From NCBI RefSeq assembly GCF_004362015.1, contig NZ_SNWW01000008.1, positions 62,001 to 126,000 on the forward strand: a stretch of 64,000 bases of DNA. Reading direction: 5' to 3'. The notes under the pieces are model-generated. The model was not told where the DNA came from. It worked only from the letters and a program-made list of their open reading frames with translations, and did no database searches. The position numbers were made by a program, and so were the translations under genes. Within the stretch, counting starts at the first letter, position 1. The number at the start of each line of letters is the position of its first letter. This document shows, piece by piece, positions 32,866 to 39,146 of the stretch. The DNA comes from Flavobacterium chryseum (GTDB lineage Bacteria; Bacteroidota; Bacteroidia; Flavobacteriales; Flavobacteriaceae).

Positions 32866-33324
32866 ATGTCAGAAAGTAAAAGAGTTTCAAATTTATATCA
32901 ATCCATTTATAATGGAAATCCGTGGCTTGAGGTAACCTTAGCAGATACTTTAAAAGATCTTACCGCAGCGCAGGCAATCAAAAAAGTAAATCCAAATTTA
33001 AATACGATTTGGGAAATTGTCAATCATCTCATACAATGGAGAAGAAATATTTTAAGACGTGTTCAGGGTGAAATAATCACTACTCCTGATCATAATTATT
33101 TTGTACCAATTTTAGATTCGTCTGAACCAGCTTGGGAACAATCGCTGCAAAGTCTCGCAAAATCTCAGGAATTATGGAGCACTTTTTTGAGCGATTTTGA
33201 TGATGCCGGTTTTGATAAAATAGACCCTAATAACAATCATAATTTTTATGAAGATATTCACGGAATTATTCAGCATGACGTTTACCATTTAGGACAAATT
33301 GTTATTTTGAAGAAATTACTTTAG
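32866..33324 (+). CDS. DinB family protein
   Basis: The frame opens at 32803, but its first 21 residues (hydrophobic, ILAFCFLKIL) lie in the divergent promoter region. ATG 32866 (MSESKRVSNLYQ) matches how DinB proteins begin and gives 152 residues. The metal-binding His residues of the DinB/YfiT four-helix fold are seen in IWEIVNHLIQWR (around 50-61) and in GIIQHDVYHLGQIVIL near the C-terminus. Members may be thiol-transferases or damage-response enzymes. The substrate is not known. It is 7 bases before the acetyltransferase gene. Confidence 0.85.
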   Translation: MSESKRVSNLYQSIYNGNPWLEVTLADTLKDLTAAQAIKKVNPNLNTIWEIVNHLIQWRRNILRRVQGEIITTPDHNYFVPILDSSEPAWEQSLQSLAKSQELWSTFLSDFDDAGFDKIDPNNNHNFYEDIHGIIQHDVYHLGQIVILKKLL

Positions 33325-33331
33325 TATCGTT

Positions 33332-33904
33332 ATGACTGAAAAAGAAAAAATGATTTCGGGAGAATATTACAATGCAATAGATCCGGTTTTAGTAAAAGAA
33401 CGCCGAAAAGCTAAAAATTTACTCCATAGATTGAATATAATCGAATATCGTTTGACTAAAAAAGCTAAAGAAATTATAGCCGAATTAATTCCGAATACTG
33501 GTACCGGTTTCTATATAGAGCCTCCATTTCATTGCGATTATGGTTATAATATTTCTTGCGGCGACAATGTTTATTTTAATGTCAATTGTGTTGTTTTAGA
33601 TTGTGCTCCGGTAAATATTGGATCGAATGTTTTTTTCGCACCGAATGTTCAAATTTATACGGCAACGCATCCGCTTGATGCTGAATTACGAAAATCTTTA
33701 GAAAATGCTTTACCTATTTCTATTGGCGACGATTGCTGGATTGGCGGAAATTCTGTTATTTGTCCTGGTGTAACGATCGGAAAAGGATCTGTTATTGGCG
33801 CAGGATCTGTGGTAACAAAAGATATTCCGGACAATTCATTAGCCGTTGGAAATCCGGCAAAAGTAATTCGAAAATTAAATCAGGAACCTGAATCAAATAC
33901 ATAA
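33332..33904 (+). CDS. Sugar O-acetyltransferase (maltose/galactoside acetyltransferase type)
   Basis: This 190-residue left-handed beta-helix enzyme starts with the Mac domain (EKMISGEYYNAIDPVLVKER) and continues with hexapeptide repeats. GYNISCGDNVYFNVNCVVLD and ATHPLD (with the catalytic His) are followed by GDDCWIGGNSVICPGVTIGKGSVIGAGSVVTKDIP. It transfers acetyl from acetyl-CoA to a sugar hydroxyl. Its last base is shared with the start codon of the next gene, so the two are translationally coupled. Confidence 0.94.
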   Translation: MTEKEKMISGEYYNAIDPVLVKERRKAKNLLHRLNIIEYRLTKKAKEIIAELIPNTGTGFYIEPPFHCDYGYNISCGDNVYFNVNCVVLDCAPVNIGSNVFFAPNVQIYTATHPLDAELRKSLENALPISIGDDCWIGGNSVICPGVTIGKGSVIGAGSVVTKDIPDNSLAVGNPAKVIRKLNQEPESNT

Positions 33905-34293
33905 TGCTTACCTTAAATAAAGTTCACCATATTGCCATTTTATGTTCTGATTATCAAAAATCAAAAAATTTTTACACTGAAGTTTTAGGTTTAACAATTA
34001 TCAGAGAAATTTACCGTGAAGAACGTCAGTCGTACAAACTCGATTTAGCTTTAAATGGAATTTATGTAATTGAATTATTCTCATTTCCAGATCCGCCAAA
34101 ACGCCCTTCAAGACCTGAAGCCGTTGGATTACGTCATTTGGCATTTGAAGTCATTAATTTAGAAGAAACAATTGCTTTTTTAAATACAAAAAACATCGAA
34201 TCTGAACCCATCAGAATTGATGAAACAACCGCAAAGCGTTTTACTTTTATTGCTGATCCTGATGAATTACCTATTGAGTTTTATGAGCGATAA
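33904..34293 (+). CDS. VOC family protein (glyoxalase I-like, YaeR type)
   Basis: This 129-residue vicinal-oxygen-chelate protein begins VHHIAILCSDYQKSKNFYTEVLGL, a typical first betaalphabeta-beta-beta module with a metal-ligand His, and has LRHLAFEV and PDELPIEFYE in the second. YaeR-like proteins are thought to be metal-dependent lyases or isomerases. No substrate is established. The start codon overlaps the stop of the acetyltransferase gene by one base. Confidence 0.92.
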   Translation: MLTLNKVHHIAILCSDYQKSKNFYTEVLGLTIIREIYREERQSYKLDLALNGIYVIELFSFPDPPKRPSRPEAVGLRHLAFEVINLEETIAFLNTKNIESEPIRIDETTAKRFTFIADPDELPIEFYER

Positions 34294-34314
34294 TTAAAGT
34301 TTTTTCTCATTTTT

Positions 34315-34411
34315 GTCATTTCGACGAAGGAGAAATCACACTCGTGAATCGACACAGATTGACACCTTATTTGCGGAGTTTCTAGTGTGATTTCTCCTTC
34401 GTCGAAATGAC
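34315..34411. repeat. Perfect 28-bp inverted repeat
   Basis: The arm at 34315-34342 (GTCATTTCGACGAAGGAG...) has its exact complement at 34384-34411. The loop is 41 bases. It lies in a 273-base gap between the VOC gene and the ClC channel gene. A fragment of the same sequence (GTCATTTCGA) occurs at 17000. Confidence 0.9.
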
Positions 34412-34517
34412 ACGCTACACCAAAATCATTAATTTTAGCACTGAAAGAATTTTCCTGTCTTTATTGATTTTAACACATTATATTGAATTTTTACTATTTA
34501 AAACCAATTGTGATTCC

Positions 34518-34525
34518 TAATTTTG
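34518..34525 (+). promoter_or_regulatory. -7 element for the ClC channel gene
   Basis: TAATTTTG matches TAnnTTTG, 42 bases before the start. A small CGCAT/ATGCG hairpin lies between. Confidence 0.45.
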
Positions 34526-34566
34526 TAATCCGCATAAAATAAAATGCGAATTCAAATATACATCTG

Positions 34567-35847
34567 ATGAACAAAACGGCGCAAATCAAAAAAAATCATC
34601 AATTTATTAAGTTCAGAAAATTAGTTGTTGTTTCTATTTTAATTGGCTTCTTATCTGCCTTTTTGGGAATTTCACTTAAAAAAATTACCGAATATTACGA
34701 GGAAATCTTCTTTCACCAAGTTTCGGTAAATCCTCTTTTTTACATTATTTTTCCGGTTTTCGGATTATCAGTAATTTATTTCCTTAGACAATATCTCTTT
34801 AAGAAAAAAGAAAACAAAGGCATTAAAGAAGTTTTTGAAAGTACAAAATCACCATCAAAAAATCTTCCTTCATATAAAATTCCATCACACTTTATAAACG
34901 GATTATTAACTGTTATTTTTGGAGGATCAACGGGAATCGAAGTCTCTACCGTTGTTGCCACTGCTACAATTGGTTCTGTAGCGCAACAAAAAGAAAATGT
35001 TTTTCGCCAATATAAAACAGAACTAATTTGTGCCGGAGTCGCGGCTGGAGTTACGGCGTTGTTCAGCAGCCCGATTGCGGGAATATTATTCGCGCTTGAA
35101 GTTATTTCACGTAAAGTTACCCGTGCTTTTATCATTTCAAATGTAATTGCCGTTTCAGTTGCTTTTGGATTACTTTCAATTTTAAAAGAAGAACCTTTAT
35201 TTACAGTTTCAATTACAACCTGGCATTTAAAAGCCATTCCGTATTTTATTCTTTTAGGAATTTTAGCCGCTATAAACTCAGTTTACTTAACGCGTTGTGT
35301 ATTGTTTTTCAAAGCTCAATTCGGAAAAATCGGAACGCATTATTATAAAATCATTTTAGGATCAACAGTTCTGAGTATTTCTTTATTTATTTTTCCTCAA
35401 TTATATGGTGAAGGTTATCACGCCATAAAAGGAATTTTTATTAATTCATCCGAACTTCCATTAACCATAACTCTAGCTTTAACTTTTATCGGAATCTTAA
35501 TTCTAAAACCAATCGTAACTTCTATAACGCTGGCTTCTGGTGGCGATGGTGGGGTTTTTGCTCCGAGTCTTTTTATAGGAGCCTTTTTAGGATTGTTATT
35601 AGCTTCATTTTTAAATTCTTTTTTCCATGTAAATGTAATTCCGGTTAATTTCATGATTATCGGAATGGCAGCTGTTTTGAGTGCCAGTATTCACGCACCT
35701 TTTACCGCTATATTTCTAGTTTGCGGACTTACAAATGATTATACTTTATTCTTACCCATTTTAGTCGTTTGTCTGATCTCTAAATACACTGCAAAAATGA
35801 TTTACCCATATACTGTTTATACTTATTCTCCGAGTTTAACAAAATAA
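34567..35847 (+). CDS. ClC-type chloride channel/transporter
   Basis: This 426-residue membrane protein has around ten hydrophobic segments. GGSTGIEVSTVV (around residues 118-129) corresponds to the GREGP-type selectivity loop with the gating Glu kept. FSSPIAGILFALEVI (around 167-181) and GGDGGVFAPSLFIGAFLG (around 324-341) are further ClC signatures. No CBS domains follow. It moves chloride or other anions across the inner membrane. It is followed, after a small palindrome, by an HPP membrane protein in the same direction. Confidence 0.93.
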   Translation: MNKTAQIKKNHQFIKFRKLVVVSILIGFLSAFLGISLKKITEYYEEIFFHQVSVNPLFYIIFPVFGLSVIYFLRQYLFKKKENKGIKEVFESTKSPSKNLPSYKIPSHFINGLLTVIFGGSTGIEVSTVVATATIGSVAQQKENVFRQYKTELICAGVAAGVTALFSSPIAGILFALEVISRKVTRAFIISNVIAVSVAFGLLSILKEEPLFTVSITTWHLKAIPYFILLGILAAINSVYLTRCVLFFKAQFGKIGTHYYKIILGSTVLSISLFIFPQLYGEGYHAIKGIFINSSELPLTITLALTFIGILILKPIVTSITLASGGDGGVFAPSLFIGAFLGLLLASFLNSFFHVNVIPVNFMIIGMAAVLSASIHAPFTAIFLVCGLTNDYTLFLPILVVCLISKYTAKMIYPYTVYTYSPSLTK

Positions 35848-35852
35848 TACTC

Positions 35853-35887
35853 TTGCCACAGATTTTAATCTTTTCAATCTGTGGCAA
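35853..35887. repeat. 12-bp palindrome between ClC and HPP genes
   Basis: TTGCCACAGATT (35853-35864) and AATCTGTGGCAA (35876-35887) are exact complements around an 11-base loop. This is a short member of the GCCACAGAT family also found at 15988-16154. Confidence 0.8.
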
Positions 35888-35902
35888 AAAATACCACAAA
35901 TT

Positions 35903-36502
35903 ATGCCTGTTGAAAAAATAAAAAGAGGATACCGCAAAACACGCTACATTCTTTACAAGGAAACTTTAATTGATTATAAAGAACATTTTTGGTCGTTTAT
36001 AGGATCTTTTGTCGGAATTGGAATTTTGGCTTACGTTCAGTCGATTCATTTTTCAGGAAATGATGCCGTTTACTTGATTGGTTCTTTTGGCGCTTCGAGT
36101 GTTTTGGTTTACGGAATCATTCAAAGTCCGTTCTCACAACCCCGAAATTTAGTTGGCGGACATTTAATCTCTGCTTTTATTGGCGTTACAGTTCATAAAT
36201 TAGCACCGGATATTATCTGGATTTCGGCACCTTTGGCTGTTTCGCTTTCTATAATTTTAATGCAGATTACCAAAACCTTACATCCGCCCGGCGGTGCCAC
36301 AGCGCTGATAGCCGTTATTGGTTCAGATAAAATTAAGGCTTTGGGTTACGGATATGTCTTTTCTCCTGTTTTAGTGGGTGTGTTGATTTTGCTTTTAACG
36401 GCTTTGGTTTTTAATAATATGACTTCGAGCAGAACTTATCCGACTCATAGTACTTATCATAAACATTATCATAAGCTAAGACAGCGATTGATTAGAAAGT
36501 AA
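35903..36502 (+). CDS. HPP family membrane protein
   Basis: The 199-residue protein has four to five transmembrane helices and the diagnostic motif TLHPPGGATALIAVIG around residues 125-140. FGASSVLVYGIIQSPFSQPRNLVGGHLISAFIG is a second conserved block. Plant and cyanobacterial HPP proteins take part in nitrite transport into plastids or cells. In this setting, next to a ClC anion transporter, an anion-related role is plausible but not proven. Confidence 0.92.
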   Translation: MPVEKIKRGYRKTRYILYKETLIDYKEHFWSFIGSFVGIGILAYVQSIHFSGNDAVYLIGSFGASSVLVYGIIQSPFSQPRNLVGGHLISAFIGVTVHKLAPDIIWISAPLAVSLSIILMQITKTLHPPGGATALIAVIGSDKIKALGYGYVFSPVLVGVLILLLTALVFNNMTSSRTYPTHSTYHKHYHKLRQRLIRK

Positions 36503-36511
36503 GTGTAGCTG

Positions 36512-36596
36512 TCCTTGCGAGGAACGAAGCAATCTCACTTGCTGAATCTACAAAGTATCTTGTTAGTGTGGTTGCTTCGTTCCTCGCAAGGACACA
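36512..36596. repeat. Inverted repeat, 30-base arms
   Basis: TGTCCTTGCGAGGAACGAAG... (36512-36541) pairs with 36567-36596 at 28 of 30 positions, loop about 25 bases. It starts 10 bases after the HPP stop codon, so it could act as a transcription stop. Confidence 0.85.
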
Positions 36597-36675
36597 AAGT
36601 GACCCAAAATTTTAACCTCGTTAAAATCTTTTCAACAAATCGTAATTCACAATTCGTATTTCGTTTTTTATATTT

Positions 36676-36683
36676 TACCTTTG
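36676..36683 (+). promoter_or_regulatory. -7 element for the pRiA4b-ORF3-like gene
   Basis: TACCTTTG is a TAnnTTTG match, 24 bases before ATG 36707. It also rules out the upstream extension of the ORF. Confidence 0.5.
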
Positions 36684-36706
36684 ACCTTTCAATAAAAACA
36701 AAGATT

Positions 36707-37246
36707 ATGGTTTATAAATTTAGAGTAATTCTAGACGCCGAAGAAGATATTTTTAGAGACATTGCAATTCTTGAAGATGATACGCTTGAAGATTTACACA
36801 ATGCAATCTTCAACGCTTTTGGTTTTGACGGAATGGAAGTAGCTTCGTTTTATACCTGCGATGAAACTTGGAATCAGGAAGATGAAATTGCTCTTTTTGA
36901 TACAGGCGATGTTCCTGGTGAACAAAAAACCATGAGCGACTACAAATTATCAGACATCTTAGATGAACAAAATACTAAAATAATCTACGTATATGATTTC
37001 ATCAATATGTGGACTTTCTTAGTTGAATTGGCCGCTATTGAAGACCAAATTGCCGGAGTTCCTTATCCAGAAACTTTATTCTCTCACGGAGAAATGCCGG
37101 ACGAAGCCATCGAAAAAAACTTTGAAGCAGATATGCACGACGATATCTACGGAGAATTTGAAGATGATCTTGACGAAGAAGATCTTGATATGTTCGAAGG
37201 CGATGACAGCTTTGAAGATTATGGGTTTGAGGAGAATTGGAATTAG
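36707..37246 (+). CDS. pRiA4b ORF-3-like (TnpR/IS1096-associated type) protein
   Basis: The frame is open from 36515, but the first 64 codons run through the inverted repeat and promoter, so ATG 36707 (MVYKFRVIL) is taken, giving 179 residues. The pattern YKFRVILDAEEDIFRDIAI, LEDLHNAIFNAFGFDG and SFYTCDETW matches the plasmid pRiA4b ORF-3 family. The C-terminal 45 residues are extremely acidic (DDLDEEDLDMFEGDDSFED), which suggests a protein-binding or DNA-mimic tail. No transposon is nearby despite the family name. The function is unknown. Confidence 0.85.
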   Translation: MVYKFRVILDAEEDIFRDIAILEDDTLEDLHNAIFNAFGFDGMEVASFYTCDETWNQEDEIALFDTGDVPGEQKTMSDYKLSDILDEQNTKIIYVYDFINMWTFLVELAAIEDQIAGVPYPETLFSHGEMPDEAIEKNFEADMHDDIYGEFEDDLDEEDLDMFEGDDSFEDYGFEENWN

Positions 37247-37252
37247 TTTCTT

Positions 37253-37289
37253 TAGGTTCAAAGGCTCAGAGTGGCAAAGGTTCAGAGGT
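37253..37289 (+). repeat. Word repeat left of four-helix-bundle gene
   Basis: AGGTTCAAAGGCTCAGAGTGGC... is a word repeat whose complement-oriented relative lies at 37719-37755. The two thus flank the gene at 37361 in inverted orientation. Confidence 0.6.
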
Positions 37290-37329
37290 TTTTATTTTAA
37301 ATCATTGATTTAAAAAGTAGGAATATTTT

Positions 37330-37337
37330 TATTTTTG
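37330..37337 (+). promoter_or_regulatory. -7 element for the four-helix-bundle gene
   Basis: TATTTTTG matches TAnnTTTG, 24 bases before ATG 37361. Confidence 0.5.
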
Positions 37338-37360
37338 TATTTATTTTTAAATGCACAAAT

Positions 37361-37720
37361 ATGAATACTTTTCGAGACCTTTTAATCTGGCAGAAATCAA
37401 TGAACTTAGTAACTGAAATTTACCAAATAACGAATTCATTTCCCAAAGAAGAAATTTATGGACTATCTTCACAAATTCGGAGAAGTTCAATATCAATACC
37501 CAGTAATATCGCAGAAGGTTATGGCAGAGATGGAAATAATGATTATCTGAGATTTTTAAATATTTCAATTTCATCATTATTTGAAATGCAGACTCAGCTT
37601 GAAATTTCATTCAATTTAAAATATATAACCGAGAATCAATTCAATAAAATAAATGGAGAAAGCAGAGAAATAGAGCGAATGTTAAGCGCTTTCATTAGAA
37701 AAATAAAAGCAAGAAACTAA
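37361..37720 (+). CDS. Four-helix-bundle protein (S23/IVP family)
   Basis: The 119-residue protein shows the family pattern: LLIWQKSMNLVTEIYQIT, YGLSSQIRRSSISIPSNIAEGYGR (with the hallmark IPSNIAEG around residues 47-54) and two closing helices. It is closer to the canonical family motif than the copy at 11686. It is flanked by word repeats in opposite orientation, which raises the possibility that it was moved as a unit. The function is unknown; family members bind nucleic acid or act with reverse transcriptases. Confidence 0.9.
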   Translation: MNTFRDLLIWQKSMNLVTEIYQITNSFPKEEIYGLSSQIRRSSISIPSNIAEGYGRDGNNDYLRFLNISISSLFEMQTQLEISFNLKYITENQFNKINGESREIERMLSAFIRKIKARN

Positions 37721-37755
37721 CCTTTGTTCCTTTGAACCTCTGCAACTCTGAACCT
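37719..37755 (-). repeat. Word repeat right of four-helix-bundle gene
   Basis: AACCTTTGTTCCTTTGAACC... begins at the stop codon of the four-helix-bundle gene. It is the inverted relative of the repeat at 37253-37289. Confidence 0.6.
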
Positions 37756-37763
37756 AAAAAAAT

Positions 37764-38822
37764 ATGATCAACCTTTTCAACACCCACATCGAGACGCTTG
37801 CGATACACCGCGTAGGAAACAAGAGCAGAAACGAAGCGATTTTTTTATCGGAACAGCCATTTAATTTAAATGATGAAATTGTGCCTTTGATAAAAGAGTA
37901 CTTTTTTAAGCCTTTTAGAGAAAAAGAAGAAAACTATTTTCAGTTTGCGCACGAAGTCGATTTGGATTACAACGACATGTTTAAATATGCAACGGAAATT
38001 TTTGACAATCCGAGTAAATTGCAGGAGATTTCTAAAAAAATCACCACACATTTGTTTGAGCAGTCAAACCACCCGCATATTAAAAACGGAGAGGTTTATG
38101 TAACCTATTTAACGAATTTAAGTATCGATAATAATGTTGTTGATGCTATCGGAATTTTTAAAAGTGAATTACAAGCTGATTTTTTACAGTTTGAAGAAAA
38201 AGACAGTAACCTGGAAATGATTTTGCAACAAGGAATTAACCTGAGCAAATTAGATAAAGGTTGTTTAATTTTTAATTATAAAAAAGACGAAGGATACAAA
38301 ATTCTAACTGTAGACAGCAACCGTTACGACGCGCGTTATTGGTTAGAGCACTTTTTATCTGTTGATGCTTTTGAAGATGAAAACTTCATCACCAAAAAAT
38401 ACTTAAAATTCTGTCAGGGCTTTGCAAAAGATGTTGTTTTGCCGGCAGAAGACAAAAAAGAAGAAGTGATGTTCATGAACAGATCTGTGAATTATTTCGC
38501 GAAAAACGATCAGTTTGAAGAACAAAATTTCCTGAATGAAGTATTAGATAACCCTGACTTGATTCCTGAATTTAAAAACTATAAAGTTGATAAAGGAGAA
38601 AAATACAGCATCGAAGATGTAACCTCATTCCCTATTGCCAATGCAGCCGTTTCTGACGCCAGAAAATCGATTAAAAACGTAATTAATCTCGATACTCATA
38701 TTCAGATTAAAATGGATTTCATCAATCCTGAAAGCGCTGAAAAATTTGTTGAAAAAGGCTGGGATGAAGAAAAACAAATGTATTACTACTTAGTTTATTT
38801 CAATAAAGAAGAAAAAAGCTAA
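37764..38822 (+). CDS. Nucleoid-associated protein (NdpA/YejK-like)
   Basis: The 352-residue protein begins INLFNTHIETLAIHRVGNKSRNEAIFLSE, the opening of the 37-kDa nucleoid-associated protein family. It continues with VYVTYLTNLSIDNNVVDAIGIFKSE around residues 110-134 and ends with an Asp/Lys-rich domain. Homologues bind the nucleoid. In E. coli YejK interacts with topoisomerases, and in other bacteria relatives sit in defence or mobile regions, which is not evident here. The gene follows the four-helix-bundle gene and ends at a terminator. Confidence 0.88.
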   Translation: MINLFNTHIETLAIHRVGNKSRNEAIFLSEQPFNLNDEIVPLIKEYFFKPFREKEENYFQFAHEVDLDYNDMFKYATEIFDNPSKLQEISKKITTHLFEQSNHPHIKNGEVYVTYLTNLSIDNNVVDAIGIFKSELQADFLQFEEKDSNLEMILQQGINLSKLDKGCLIFNYKKDEGYKILTVDSNRYDARYWLEHFLSVDAFEDENFITKKYLKFCQGFAKDVVLPAEDKKEEVMFMNRSVNYFAKNDQFEEQNFLNEVLDNPDLIPEFKNYKVDKGEKYSIEDVTSFPIANAAVSDARKSIKNVINLDTHIQIKMDFINPESAEKFVEKGWDEEKQMYYYLVYFNKEEKS

Positions 38823-38854
38823 TAGTTATTCATTTTCTATTACTTACTTAAAAC

Positions 38855-38890
38855 AAAAAACGGCAACTACATTTGTAATTGCCGTTTTTT
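38855..38890 (+). terminator. Terminator after nucleoid-associated protein gene
   Basis: AAAAAACGGCAA and TTGCCGTTTTTT form the outer stem, with TAC/GTA pairing inside past one mismatch, and a T run after. Confidence 0.9.
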
Positions 38891-38913
38891 ATTTGCTGTG
38901 GTTTTCAAAAATC

Positions 38914-38991
38914 TTAGAATAATGAAAACATTGCTTTTAGAATATCGTCGTAAACTTGTTTGTCTCTTTCTCCGGCACGGCGATCGTTCCG
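38914..38991 (-). pseudogene. Coding-like C-terminal remnant (25 codons)
   Basis: On the minus strand a short frame reads RNDRRAGERDKQVYDDILKA then MFSLF and a TAA stop. The composition (RRAGERDKQVYDDIL) looks like a real protein C-terminus with an amphipathic helix. It is immediately preceded by an in-frame TAA and AT-rich DNA, so no start or upstream body remains. It is best read as the tail of a gene lost by deletion. The parent family was not recognised. The surrounding gap 38892-39118 has no other gene; a small AAGCCTTA/TAAGGCTT hairpin lies at 39038-39058. Confidence 0.4.
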
Positions 38992-39118
38992 TTATTATTA
39001 ATGTTAATGTTTAGTTAAAATAATTATTACCTCTGAAAAGCCTTATTTAATAAGGCTTGCATTTATGGCACTATAAACGAAACAAATAGTGAAATGTCGG
39101 TGATTCTTAATTTTTGCT

Positions 39119-39126
39119 TAATTTTG
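39119..39126 (+). promoter_or_regulatory. -7 element for the GAF protein gene
   Basis: TAATTTTG matches TAnnTTTG, 20 bases before ATG 39147. Confidence 0.55.
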
Positions 39127-39146
39127 TAGCCTAAAAACAAAAATAA

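Noticed and set aside
36515..36706. 64-codon N-terminal extension of the pRiA4b-ORF3-like gene
   Set aside because: It would translate an inverted repeat and the -7 promoter element; the family begins at the Met at 36707.
36707..37246. Transposon suggested by the TnpR/IS1096-associated family name
   Set aside because: There is no transposase, terminal inverted repeat or target duplication; the family is found outside transposons.
37361..37720. Diversity-generating retroelement suggested by the Avd-like four-helix-bundle protein
   Set aside because: No reverse transcriptase, template repeat or variable repeat was found around either copy.
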